Shown: positions 22,900 through 35,198 of the stretch, one piece after another
How the letters are laid out: every line of letters starts with the position of its first letter
Position numbering within the stretch: the stretch's first letter is position 1
Notes under the pieces: model-generated
Told to the model about the DNA's origin: nothing
The model's input: only the letters and a program-made list of their open reading frames with translations
Databases searched by the model: none
Program-made: the position numbers and the translations under genes
Assembly (NCBI GenBank): GCA_010093515.1
Contig: MU001671.1
Span: forward strand, 510,813-574,812
Length of the DNA: 64,000 nt
Reading direction: 5' to 3'
Source of the DNA: Lineolata rhizophorae
Lineage: Eukaryota; Ascomycota; Dothideomycetes; Lineolatales; Lineolataceae

Positions 22900-25800
22900 A
22901 GGGTGGTGGAAGGGGGTGGGGTAAGGAGGGTGCTCTTGATGGACCGGGTTTTTTTTGTTCTTTTTTGTCTTTTTTTTTTTTGCGTGGGGCGTGATTTGGG
23001 GGAGGTGGAGGGATCGGCCCGCTGCCTGGTCAGAGGCTTAAGTTTTTTTGTTTGCCGATGTAGTTTTGGCTGTCGGTGGACGGATGTAATGATCTGTCTG
23101 TTTCTTTTTTGTGCATTCTGCGCGGGAGCGGCAGTTTGTGTGGCTCTTGTGTTTTGGCGTGCTAGAGTAGAGGGAGAAGAGACATGGCGCGAATTGTCCA
23201 TAGACCCCGTATTAAGATTAGCTAAGACTTTTGCGTCTACGTCTCCTTTTGTTGTTGTGTTGGTTGGCTGGCTGGCTGGGGCCGAGGGGCAGACAGACAG
23301 ACAGAGGGGTGTTCGGTGCGGCCGTCTTACTTGCGGAAGCGGAATAGAAGAGAGTTGTGGCAAGTGCGACTATCGGTAGCTTTGTCGTCAACTTATCTGT
23401 TTGTGCATGTCGGGAGCTGGTGGTTAAGTGTTCTTTGGGAGTCGGTGGGGTGGGAGTTCATTGGGCCAAGTTCAGTTCGGCGGTCAAGATATGACTAGGG
23501 AAATGCAGGAGGGAAGCGTGCAAGATTGTCTCTCGAAAAGAGATGTGGAGTCGCAATTTGCATTGGCTGGGACATCTAAGCTTGTTACAGACTATAGGTA
23601 CTTCGGATGGCAGTGGGCTCCGTCGCTGTGAAAATCGTGTATTGGTTTTTGATCCAACTCGTGTCTTTGTTCAACACTCACATCATAAATAGCGTATCAT
23701 CAAACTGGAAATAGAACATCTCGGAACTGCACGACAGAGGTTCCGTAGAGACGATAACAGTATACTAATAGGAAGAAGACGGAAAACGACCAAGAAGGGA
23801 CGCTTCCACCTTAGACCACCGCCGAGGACCGAGCCAACAAAACGTACAGAGACAGAGGACGGGCAGCGACGTTGGCTTCCAGTGCCTCTTTGGTTGGCTG
23901 CGGTATGGACGCTCGGTGTCCTTGAGCAACGGCCGCGTGCAACTGTCGCCGCCATGGGTGGCTGCGGCGCCGGATAAATAGCATCACGATTGGCACCCTC
24001 CTGCCGGCGGACGACTTCTTAGAAGAGAAAACAAGAATATCAGCACGAAATTATGAAATTATGAAATTATTCCTTTTTTTTGGATTGTGTAGTTGCGATT
24101 GTGTCGGTTAGTGGCAGCTACTACGGGCTCCGTTGGTCCCAATCCATATTAACAAGCTTGTAGATACGGTGCGGTATTTGAGACTTTGGGCTAGGGAAGC
24201 ATGGGGAAGCCATCGGAGCCGTTGCTTTCCGGCGCCAAGGTGGAGGACTGGGGGTTGATCGCCACGGTTGATACGTCAGTAGTGAAGCATCGTTCGGAGT
24301 CAAACATGGCGGGACGAAGCGCCCAAGGATAGCCCGTTGTTTATGCCGAACAGACTTTGCACAGGCAATTTTTGAAGCGTGGGTACTCAGAGCTCATGAT
24401 CGGCTTACCGGAGCCAAACTGAAGAAAGGAAAGAGTGTTATCGCCTTGCCCTAAAGCGTTTGAGGCATCTAGACCAGGTGCACGGAACATTTGTAAATGG
24501 ATGATCCAAATGACAATTTTGGCCACAAACTGCGTTTACCCTAACTCGCTCTTGGGAATAAAGCACAGAAGATCTATCGGAAGCCCGATGTTCACTTTTC
24601 CTAATTCATCTGACTCTTTGAAATCCTGCATCTTTTTTTTCGAGTTCAGCTTCCACACGCACCAGAATGTCTGGGCCCACCAACCACCACATGAGAATTA
24701 TCCGACACAGACGAAGCATGAATCAGTTACAACTAGGCGTTTAATGATATATAGCTCCCAAGACTTATAATGAGTTTATTAGTATTAGGATGTCAACCGC
24801 AGCAGCTCCGTAGTGGCACACGCGCGCAGCATGTATGCCAATAACGAGAGCCCCCAGAACAAGACTAGCCATAGGGTCTTGGTCTTCAAGGACATCGAAT
24901 AGATGTAGAAACATGATCAAAAATTCAGAAAAGAGTAGTGATGGCGCTTGAATTTGACAGTTCCTCTAGGAAAAGATTGGCATATGTTGGCCTTTGTTAA
25001 TGATTACGAAAGTAGTTGGCGATCGTTTGCCTAGGTGTAATCGTAGGTAAGAATTTAAGGGCTCTTTCCAGCATGGAGAGGGAAGAGGAACATAAACTAT
25101 CTCTACAACTGAGAAGCAAGCTATTTATGCTGTGGGAATAGGCCTCGGTCCTTCGACGGAGTATGACAGCCAACCTTCATGAGTCACGCCGCAAACAGCA
25201 TCACGGGAGGTCGTACTATGACCTTTTCATAGGCTTTGCGGCTTCTGCATAGCTGATGTGTAACGCACCTAGTATAATGGCCCGATGGCTATGCCTATTA
25301 TTCGCAAGTTGCAAGCGATAGAATTCAAAACCTTGTTGGAGTCCCTGAGATTCTTGAAACTTGCAATTCGCAAACGGCGTGCCTGCAAACCGCTCAGCAT
25401 AGTGGCTGCCTCATTTCGCTGTCGAATTCACCAAGTCCATCCTCGCGACTTCGGTATAAATTTGTAGTATAAGAAATGCAGTTGGATCTAGACCGAGAAT
25501 AAGTAAAAGCGAATGTCTGAGGGGGGATAAATAGAAGACTGTTTTGCTTAGCAATTATTTAGGGCTATAGGTCTCATTGCAGTAGATTGCCTAAAAGAAT
25601 ACCGGTGTATTTCTAGAATGCAGGTCAATTTGTACGGGGTGCTCGATAACCAATAGCTAAGTCTCACTCTAGATATGCTGAGTCACCAGTATCTGCCTTG
25701 CTATCTTTCTAAGACGCTTCATCACGTCTGTTCAAAGCTTCTACACATGATAGACTATTTTTGTTTTTAATAGCACCCTGTACTGTTTCTGTCTGCATAT

Positions 25801-26702
25801 ACACGTTCATTCTACGCCTTTTCTTTTCGAAAATGAAGAGACTGGTTGCTCAACGTTTTGTGTCTTGCGATGCGTAGATACAAGCTTAGGTCAATAATCC
25901 ATCTCCCAGCTCCTTTTGCGGCTAAGAGTGGATCCTACGTCGGATACCAGTATCTGATGTATGGGTAATGTCGAAAGTCGTCTCTGGCCGACCCGCTCCT
26001 TCGAACATAAAAAACTCTGGAAATATCAAATATGCCTAACTAAGCATCTCCAGCGCTCTACGAGAGGGAGCGCGAACTTGCTGCCGCAGAGAACGAGAAA
26101 AAGACACTTCTAGGGTTCATTCACAGCCTTGAAGAGACCGTAATAAATTAGCTACGTTTGGCACATAGCATTGTCTGGGTGGCCGGTTTCGAACTTAGCA
26201 ATAACAGCTCCAATTACTACATCCACTACAAAATCTTACACAGTGAGTTATCGGCGTCGAACCCAGTACCTCAAACATGCCTTGGAAAGACAGCCTCCAG
26301 AGACTCTAACCGAAACACCGTAGTCCATCGCCAGACAACCCTATTCTTCCTCTACCTAACCCCCTTAGCGGCGGAATATTACGAGTGCGGTAAGGTAAGA
26401 TAAGGACCCGGAAAATATGGAGTGTGCCCGAGCGACCAGCTATACGCCAGCCGAACAATTGAAAAAAGGAAAGGGGAATCCTCCGATACCAAAGGCCCTA
26501 GAAGCGCCGATAACTTCACTGGGGCGGAAAGAAGAGTGCCACTAATTCAGAGAAAACAAGGAAAACAGAAAGAAAAGTAAATACATGTGCGCACCTCACA
26601 CATACCGTACTCCCGCGCACCCCGAAAGTACTGTACAATAGAATGAAAGAGAAAAGAAAACTCAGCATTCCTCGACTCCGTTCCACCGAGATACGTACAC
26701 CC
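22900..26702. other. gene-poor 3.8-kb region with degraded coding-like stretches
   Basis: 22900-23600 is the 3' flank of the coiled-coil gene with T-runs. From about 24030 composition falls to AT-rich in patches. On the minus strand 24340-24750 keeps protein-like runs (MWWLVGPDILVRVEAELEKK; and VIWIIHLQMFRAPGLDASNA in a second frame) broken by stops. On the plus strand 26052-26140 reads ALYERERELAAAENEKKTLL, a coiled-coil-like fragment. None could be tied to a family. These look like relics of old genes or repeats. Confidence 0.45.
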
Positions 26703-29700
26703 TCACCTGTACGCCGCCCTCCTCCGTTTCGTCTTCTTCCTCGGCCCCGCCGCAGCAACGGGCTTCAGCAGGCCATCCCCACCCGCCCTCTGCGCTCCCT
26801 CGACCCCATTCGCCGCGCCCCCACCATCCGCACCGTTCGGCAGAGCCGCAATCCCAGAGCCCGCCCCGGCCGTGGCCGCCGTACCGCCCGCGTCCTGCAT
26901 GTCGGCATCGACGTCCACTAAGCCGTTGACCTCGTCGTCGTCGAGCTCAGACAGCTCCTCGCTCAGCCCGCGCACGACCTCGCGGCCCGTCCAGACCTCG
27001 TCGTGGACCGTGGTGCCGGACGGGTCGAACGGCGCCATGTACCAGGGGACGCCGCCCTCGGAGAGGGAGACGGGGTCCTTTGGCTGCTCGGACGCGCGGG
27101 ACTGGGGGCCGTTGACGCCGTTGGAAGGGGCCGGGGCGCCTTCGCCGTTAGACCCGTTAACGGGGCCCTCGGCGCCGACGCCGCTGTCGTCGTCGGCATC
27201 GGGCATGGCGATGTCTGGTACCGAGAGCCCGGCTGGCGCTGGTTTGATGGCGGCGTCTTTCTCTTCTTTTGGGATGGGGATGGAGGCCTTGTTGTCGGCT
27301 TCCTGGTGATGGATCCCGTTCGCGCCGTTGCCATTGCTCACGCCTTTAGGGCCATTCCTCACCTCCTCTTCCTCACCATCCGCGTCAACGTCCATCTCAC
27401 TAGATGCGGCCGCGGTCTCCGCGCCAACAGCACCGCTGCCCTTGCGCGTTAGCTCTTCGTCGCTACCGTCTGCGTCAGCCCCGGTGATGACAACGCGGCC
27501 CACTTCCTGCTGGACACGAATGCTGTGCTCGAGCATGGCGTCAAGATCGCACAGCTCCCGCTGCAAAGGCTTCCCGGTTAACTCGACTTCTTTCCTGTAG
27601 GCCTCTTCGAGAGAGCCTTGAATGGCTTTGATGATTCGCTTTGCGAGCTTCTTTTTGTCCTTCTGTTCTTGAGTGAGACCAGCGTTCTTAACGATTGCCC
27701 CATTGAGTTGTTGGTTGGCATCCATCGACTCGTTCGCCAATGGAAGACCTAAAACAGAGATAAATACGGAGCCCATGTCTGCCGCGAAGGCTGGAACGGT
27801 AGTGTAGAAGCGCTCCTCGAGCTTCGTTTGGACGGATTTGAAGCCTGTCGCAAATACACCTTTGGAATCAAGGCTGGCGAAACTAGTCAGCACTGTCTGC
27901 GTCCACTAGAGCAACAGCGGGATGAACTTACTTTTGCGCTTTCTCCAATACGGGCCAAAGCAGAGGAGGGACGGGGAAATAGACCGTGTCGATGATGCTC
28001 TTGAGGCATTCAGCGTCTTGCAATTTTAGTGTTTCACGCTCCTTGACCTTCTCGCACAAGACGAGAATCTGCGCCATGTCGTCCTGCAGCGTTTCCGCAA
28101 ACTGGATGCGGCGTTGGAGCCTCGGCCGACCAGCCGCTCCCATGCCGACGAAATTCCGGCGCGTGATCTCCATGGACGAAAATGAGTCCATTTGGAGCTG
28201 CAGCCTCTTCAGCAACGCGGCCCCGCGGCGGGCTTCGCGTTTCAGAGTCCAGTACTTGCACGCCTCGTAGACGTATTCCTTGCGTTTGCGAATGCTGAAG
28301 CGGACGAGCGAGTTCTCGACGTTGTGGAAGACGGCGTGCGGGACGATGGGAGCGCCGGACGGAAGCCTCCAGACATTTTTCGGAATGGCTGGCATCTTAC
28401 GCTTCCGTCCACTCTCTTCGAGAAGCATCATGTCGTCAATCTCGATGGAGTTCTGCGGTTGAGATGAAGTCATGGCGAGCGCGGACTGCTGGCTGTCGGC
28501 CCACCGCCTCCCACGCATGGTTTGCCGATAGAACCGCTTGGCCTCGGAGGTAGCGAGCTCGACGTTGTACTCCTTGCGCCAATCAGGAGGCACGTGCTTG
28601 TCGCAGAACGCCTTTAGAGCGCTCGCGTCCATGATGGTGGAGCCGCCGTGCGAAGACTTCATCTTCAGGAAAAGCTTTGCTCGGCGCGCGCATGTGACGT
28701 GAAAGGCAGTAAAGCAGTTTTTATTCCCACATTGAATGCAGGCTCCCATCTTTTGTTTGCAGATGTAGCAAGTCTGCACGCGGGTTAGCATACTATAGAA
28801 TTAACAATCTTAGGATTACTTACGAGTTTCCAACGCTGCTTTGGAACCTTCTCAACCTCCATCACCGGTTCCATAAAGGTCTGATTGCCAAGCGAGACCT
28901 CGGGGATCCACACGGCGCAAAGGAGATGAGCCCAGCGATTGGTGTTGGTCTGCTTGAAAGCACCATCGATATTCGGACAGAAGATGCAAGTCTGCTACGC
29001 GTCTCAGCAAATTACCAATCTTGAAAAGGGCGGCGGCCTGTGGAGGGCGCCAAGCCAGGGAAGCGGGACCGTCGGGAAGCGGGACCACTTACAGGAGTGC
29101 CCCGGCCAATCAGCTGACACTTTCGGCAAAGCCATTGCCCTTCGGGGATAAAAGGGACGCCGTAGCACTCTTGGTGCACCGCCGTATCGCAACCGTCGCA
29201 AAACACAATCGCGTTCGTGTTCTCGCAATCCCCATCATCGCAAATGGCGCATTTCGAATCCTGCTCTTCGCCGGGGGCCGCCGGCTCGCCGTTGACAGCC
29301 GCCGCAGAACTCGATCGAGGCCGATGTGTCTGAGGTGGTTTTGGATTGGGTTTTGGAATTTCTGGGACAAAATTTAGTGAGCTAAGAGTCTTTTTCATAG
29401 CGGGGAAAGTTTTCGGCCATACTCTTCTCCAGCGCGTGCCACTCCCTCTCGATCTGGGTCATTGTGATTTCGAAAATCGCAGGTTTAATCGGTTCGGCCT
29501 GCTCCTCCTTACGCTGGAAATTGTACGCTTCTAGCCACCGCTCGTCCTGTTCGTCCATGTCGTACTCTACACGGCCAATGGCGGAGCCGCCGTGGCCATC
29601 CGCATCGGATTTCAGCAAGCCCAAATCGAGATCTTCCTCAATCGAGCCGTCCGCCATCCGGATCAGCGTACGCTCTGGCCGAATGAAAATGTCGCTCTCC

Positions 29701-30587
29701 TGATATCCCACACTCGCCATGGTCCGGTCGACGTAATTTATCTGCACCGACTGATCCTGCTCGTACGCCTTGAACGTGTCAACCTCACGGAACGACGGCT
29801 TCGGCAGGTTTAGCCGCTCCTTCGGATTATGCGCGGGGAGAGGGACGATCCTGGGCGCCGGCGGCGACCCGAGCCCATTCAGCATGGCCTCGGGCCTCCT
29901 AGGAGGGCGGCCGCGCTTCCGAACCGGCGTTATGGGCGGCGGCGCCGCGAGGGCCTGCGCGAGCGCGTCGGCAGCCGCGGTGACGCCGTTCCCGGCCGGG
30001 CTCAGCGGCTTCGCCTCGACGCCGTCGACCTCGTCCGCCGCGAACGGCACGAGCTCGGCCTCGATGTCCAGCTCCTGATGGAACTCTTCCCAGCCGCGCT
30101 CCTCGCGGGGCTTGTACCCGTCCGACTGCTGCGACACGGCGGCGGCAGCGGCGGCGGCGGCGTTGCTGTATCGCGGGCGCGACGTCGTCGACGTGCCCAT
30201 GGCGGCGGCGGCGGTCGCCTTGTTGCGCTCGCGCCGCGGCCGCGAGTACGAGGCCGTGGGCATGGTTGCGGGCGTGGCTTTGGGCGCCGGCAGAGGCGTG
30301 TCGCCGTTCTCGGCGGCCGCGGCGGCGCGTCCGCTGCGGCTGCGCGGCGGGGCCGTGTGCTGCACCGCGGCGCTGCCGCCACTGCGGCCGCCGGTGGCAG
30401 GCGTCGCCCTCGCGACCGGTATCTCGTTGCCGTCTTCGTCGATGTAGCGACCGCCGCCGCCAGGCCCGCCGGGGATGTACCTGCGCTTCTTCTGCGGCGG
30501 GGCCGACTCCGGCGTTGCCATGGTGGCGGTCCGGACGCGTGGCCGGCCGGGACCCCGACCGGTGCGCTTGCGGGGCGTGGTGGACAT
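26703..30587 (-). CDS. NTO1: NTO1/BRPF-like PHD-finger protein (NuA3-type histone acetyltransferase subunit)
   Basis: Chromatin reader of the BRPF/Nto1 type; in yeast Nto1 belongs to the NuA3 H3 acetyltransferase complex. Five exons: 29423-30587, 29093-29361, 28824-28991, 27932-28773 and 26703-27873, about 1204 residues. The amino-terminal 230 residues are disordered with an AT-hook-like GRGPGRPR. An Enhancer-of-polycomb-like segment follows ([57 protein letters not shown]). PHD1 (about 424-470): [37 protein letters not shown]. The extended PHD follows at once: [28 protein letters not shown], then [20 protein letters not shown] and FHVTCARRA, the canonical C-x2-C...H-x2-C zinc pattern. Downstream lies a helical region (about 690-860) that may be a divergent bromodomain, then a long acidic tail ending in a [11 protein letters not shown] basic patch. 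The start of exon 5 could alternatively be 27884. Divergent from the cystinosin-like gene. Confidence 0.9.
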
Positions 30588-31501
30588 GGCGTGTAAGCGA
30601 TCTAAGCGCGTCCGCCGGCCAACGTGGACTAGGCCGGGGTAGAGAATGGCTGAAGAGAGAGATGTGAAAGTTGGCGATGGGGGGGGCCGGAGGGGAGGGG
30701 GGGGCGTATGTGTGTGTGTGTGTGCGTGGAGCGCCGATGAGCGTGGCTACTGAGAGCGCAAGCGCGTCGGTGGCGAGCGACAGCCTCGCGGCATCGGTGG
30801 GAAGGGCAGCAGCAAGCCAAAGGGCGCGTGGGAGAAAGACGCGGTGCAGGCGCGACGGCGGAGCTGCGCTCGCTTCGCGGGCGAAGAGGAAGATGCAGTC
30901 GCGCAGGGCTGGGGGTGGACGCTCGCTGCCCGCGTGTGGAGAGGTGCGGTGGAAGGTGTGTCGTCGGGCTGGCCGGCCAAATGCGGTTAGCAGCGCGCCA
31001 CCCCCGACGACTGCAGGTGCACGCGCCGCGGAGCTTCGCCGTCGCGCTCCCGCCCGCCGCTTCTCGGCCGAGCCCGCGCCAAGCCCTGCACCTGCCGTCG
31101 TCACCGGGCTTGCGTTCCCCCAGGCACCCGACGCCGTTGCGCCCGCTTACCCATCGTGACTTTGCTTGTTGCGGTGCCCTACTCGTTGCGGCGGCTTCGC
31201 GCGTCTTGTGATACCGGCATGCCCGCGCCCGCGCCCGGGATGGCTCTGCCTAATAGTTGCGCGCCGCCTACTCCGTCGGCCTGACTTCACTTTCTCACTC
31301 GACAGGACTCCCGTAGGAGTGCACTCCCATGGTTGCTTTTTGTTCCGATAGACGCCAGCTCCTCCGCGCCCTGAAATATATGCCTCGCATGGGATCTTAT
31401 CTCAATTAGCCCGCACTCGAACACCGACCTGCGTTGATTTAGAGACAATACCGCAACATCTCCCTGCTGTGAATGTACTGTACGATGCTAAGCCGGACGA
31501 G
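30588..31501. promoter_or_regulatory. divergent promoter region, NTO1 / cystinosin-like gene
   Basis: About 0.9 kb between two outward-facing genes. A GT microsatellite lies at about 30709-30724 next to a G-run. Open frames here are GC-driven and unsupported. No TATA box seen. Confidence 0.5.
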
Positions 31502-32630
31502 ATGAGCTACACTTTCTTGAAAGCGTTGTCGTGGTATGTGGACGCTCCGCCGCATCTCCTTCGCCGGAAAGACATCCAACTAACGTCGCATCAGGATTTG
31601 TGGCTGGACATAGTATGTCAATAACACCAAGAGTCCGTCTAGGCAAGACTGCTCACGAACCCCCCCCAAGCACGATCTGCTGGTCGGCCTCCTTCTGGCC
31701 GCAGCCATGGCTCAACCACAAGCGTCGCTCGACCGTCGGCGTGTCGATCGACTTCCCCATGCTGAACCTCTTCGGCTTCGTCTCGTACACCATCTACACG
31801 GCCGCCTTCCTCTTCTCGCCCGAGATACGCCGCGAGTACGGCGAGCGCTATCCCGAGTCTCCCGAGCCCACCGTCACCTGGAACGACTTCGCCTTCGCCG
31901 CGCACGGCGCCGTCTGCTGCGTCATCGTCTACACGCAGTTCTGGCCGCAGATATGGGGGTACACGGTCGGCAACGACCAGAGCTCGACGAGTTGGGCGAG
32001 GGGCATCTTCGCCGGCGGCGTGCTGACCGTCGCGGCGCTGATCTTTGCCGTGGTCGCGACGGAGGACACCAACGAGGCCGGCAACCTGCGCGGTTGGGCC
32101 TGGCTGGACGTCGTAAGTAGCCCGGCTCGCGGCGCCGCCTCTGATCTTTCTCCGCTCGCCCGGCTGACGCGCCCTCTTTCGCGCACGAAAAGATGTACGC
32201 CTTTAGCGTCATCAAGATGATTGTGACGCTGGTGAAATACTTCCCGCAGGCGGTGGAGAACTACCAGCGCAAGTCGACCGTCGGTTGGAGTATCTACCAG
32301 ATCAACCTCGACCTCTCGGGCGGCGTCCTCTCCATGCTGCAGCTGGGCATCGACGCATACCTCCAGGGCTCCGTCTCGGGCGTCGTCGGCAACCCCATCA
32401 AGCTCGCCCTCGCCCTCATCAGCATCGTCTACGACGTCATCTTCATCGCGCAGCACTACTGGTGGTACGCGAGCGCGAGGCACGAGAAGTATGATGAAGA
32501 GGCTGGAGGGGAGGTGTCTGAGGACGGAGGGGCGCCAGACGGCGATGATGGTACGGGTGCGAAAGCGGCTGGAAATGGAAGAGCGCAGGGAAGGGAGCCG
32601 GGCGAGACGACGTCATTGCTGGGAAATTAA
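31502..32630 (+). CDS. cystinosin/ERS1-like PQ-loop transporter
   Basis: Seven-helix PQ-loop membrane protein, probable proton-coupled cystine exporter of the vacuole/lysosome (cystinosin; yeast ERS1). Four exons: 31502-31533, 31595-31612, 31671-32112 and 32193-32630, giving 309 residues. Exons 1 and 2 are only 32 and 18 bases, but together restore MSYTFLKALSWICGWTY, typical of the family start. PQ-loop 1 is SFWPQPWLNHKRRSTVGVSI (about 23-42) and PQ-loop 2 is YFPQAVENYQRKSTVGWSI (about 177-195); both carry the Pro-Gln and the K-S-T-V-G pair. Hydrophobic segments surround them, with IKLALALISIVYDVIFIAQH as the last helix. The tail is acidic and ends ETTSLLGN, where TSLL may act as a vacuolar/endosomal sorting signal. 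Two introns end in AAG rather than CAG/TAG. Confidence 0.87.
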
Positions 32631-35198
32631 CGCTTGAGCATTTTTACGCCTCTTCCTTATTTGAGGTTCGGATGTACGTCCCTTGTAAAGTCTCATTCGG
32701 AATTATCTGGGCGCATGGTCTGGTCGGGAGTTACTCCATAGAGGTGTAGACTACGCATTCATTCGTGCGCGGCTTGCTAGCAAACCAAATTGATGGACCT
32801 AAAAGGCGTTGAAACGTAACTACTACGGACTAGTATGGAGTAATTCTCGGCCGAGAACTGCTCGAACGAGCCGGTTGCCGTCATGCCAATATGTATGTGA
32901 TGGCGACCGTCACCAGGCCCCCTGTCTGCCGGGGTGCTCAGATCGGATTGATTTGCGGCGTGCATGAGCCAAGGCCGGGGTAAAGATGACTCGATTGCGG
33001 TTCGCAATTGCGTGACTCTGATGGCCGACGTCGAGCGCCTACATAAATGACATGGCAAAATATTGGCTCCACTTTCCAAGTGCGCTCCAGGTCCGGCTGG
33101 TTCTCGTAGCAGCCTCGGCCGAGCTCCTTGTGTTGAGAAATGAACTCCATAGCGGATCGACCAATTTATTGTCGGGGGCGAGTGCAAAGGAATACGTATC
33201 GCTTCGCTGATCACTCAGCTCCGAGAGCGCAAAAGCTGAGCGCAACTGAGCGTGCCCGGGGAGACGGCATCGTCGCGTGATGCAACCTGGGACGGTCTCG
33301 ACTCCGGACGCGCAGCCGAAAAGGGCAATCCTGGTGCGCCGCTAGGAACTGTGGACTTTCCCAAGGTCGAACGCGACGACGCTGATGCGGGGCGTCGGGT
33401 TCAATTGCTAGCCCAAAGGCTGAGTGGCCGAAGCAAGGGGCTCAACTCCTCGAGCGGCCGGTCGAGGAAACCAGGTGGAAGGCCCGTTGGGGGAGCGTCA
33501 AAGCGTCCAGGAACACAGGTCGAGGGATCTGGGCCGCGATGCGGAGAAGAAGTCCGGAAGGTCGTCGAGATCGGAGCGCCTTATAGCCCCGGGGAGCGGA
33601 TCTCGGGCAAAGCGCGGCCCCTTGCCTTCCCGAAGCGGAACGGGCATGCATACGGAAACCTTGCACTGTGGGGAAGGCTCGAGGAGGGCCAAGCCCGGTC
33701 CCTGCGGCCGGGGGCCCTGGTTCCTGGGGCCAGACGCCGCCGGGCGTAGCCGGGGAACCGGGTTCGACGCTGCATCGCGGCACTTCAGGAACCGGGCTCG
33801 AGTCCGGTGTGTGCCAAGACACCTAGGACTGCCTAGCTGCATGTCCCCGCGGCGTCTTGCTGCCCTAGCTCCCTCTCCCAAGCTGAGCCTATTCTTGGAG
33901 GAACTCCCCTCGAATCCGTCGGCTGGCTTCGAGTAGACTTCGTTGGAGGTTGTCCCGCGTAGTGTGCTTTGGTACGCAGATAACAAGTGCCCCGGGGATA
34001 TCTCTACGAGATTCTAGGTGCTTGGGTCAAATCCTAAAGGCTCACGGAAGGACGCTGAAAACCGCATTTACGTGTGTACTGCGTATGTACGCAGGACTGC
34101 AGCGTTTTTCTTGTGCACACCCATGATCGCCGCAAGGCTAGCGCGCAGCAGCCCCCTGGCTCGAAACAAAATGACTTGCGGCAGCGCGTATCGTCGATCC
34201 CCAGCCTCGGTTCCATCGGCGCGTCTCAGGGGCTTGGGGATGGGGGCACCGCTCACGTCCGAGCTCCCCTCGCCGAACTCGTTGCCGTTCGAAACAACCC
34301 AATACCAAGCACCTCCATACTTGCTTCTTCGTCCGCCAACGTTAATCCGACGTCCGCCGAAAAGGGGACCGGCCGGCCACTTGCCCATCCGGCGTCTAGG
34401 GGCCCTCGAACCGTCGGCCACGCGGTTTCCATTCGTCGCGTGCACCGAGCACGCCAGGCCAGCTCGGTCCCAGGGCCTGAGCGTCGTATGTGGCGTCCAA
34501 ACACGTCTACTTCTCGCACCCACGGCGTTCTCGTGGCCTTCGCCGGCCAAGGGACGCGCTCCTCCGCTCAAGATCGCCGCCTCCTTCCGTGTGCTCTTGC
34601 GGGTGCCTGTCGACTCGTACCACGGCGCTGCGGGCGCCCGATGGCCGCTCCCTAGATCCCTCGTTCGGGCCACTATCGTGCAAGCCACGATTCCGTTTGT
34701 GAGTTCGCGACTTGTATGCCCCTGCGTTGCACAGGTACCGGGGCCCAGAGATCGAGAACTCTAACGGCGGTTATATCAGCCGCGATATCGGTTTTATTGT
34801 CGCTCGTTTTTCCCGCCACGACTGGACTCGGGGTTCTTGAGTCAGCTGGTTAGGGCTATCAAACTGCCCACGACGGACGGCTGTTGCTGACCATCGGCTA
34901 GAGAAGGTGAAAAGTTTTGGTTGGCCTCGCGTCCAAAACACATCGCCGGTGAGTATCGTCAATTTGTCACCGCCGAGTACGCAACTAGTGCACTCTGTCC
35001 GCGGGCCCGAAGAGCCACCGTCGATGAAGGCTAGGCCAAGCCTGGCCCAATCCGGCAATCGAGCGCCGCATCCAGCCGTTCCGTGCTCTGGAAACGGCAA
35101 ATGCGGAGTGCAACCCTCGGGAAGCCTGGCGCGCATCCCTTCACTGGAGACATGTGCATCCGCGCTAATCGCGCCTCCGTAGACAAGGTTGGAACGCT
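32631..35198. other. long intergenic region upstream of the RGS-LOV gene
   Basis: 2.6 kb between two plus-strand genes. 33240-33940 and 34100-34700 have long overlapping open frames on both strands with no family match, conserved start or splice logic, so they are treated as chance frames of GC-rich DNA. Likely contains the RGS-LOV promoter at its right end. Confidence 0.5.

Noticed and set aside
26245-26275. Minus-strand GGTTCGACGCC resembling a tRNA B box
   Set aside because: No A box or cloverleaf can be folded around it; it lies in degraded AT-rich sequence.
29899-31104. 401-codon minus-strand frame overlapping NTO1 exon 1 and its promoter
   Set aside because: Out of frame with the conserved NTO1 sequence, low-complexity Arg/Ala/Pro composition, no family.
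33775-33812. tRNA-like T-arm (GGCTCGAGTCC between paired bases)
   Set aside because: The T-loop has C instead of the first T and no matching acceptor stem or A box is found upstream.
33252-33936. Overlapping open frames of 120-170 codons on both strands
   Set aside because: No domain, no consistent start, and similar-sized frames on every strand, as expected for GC-rich intergenic DNA.
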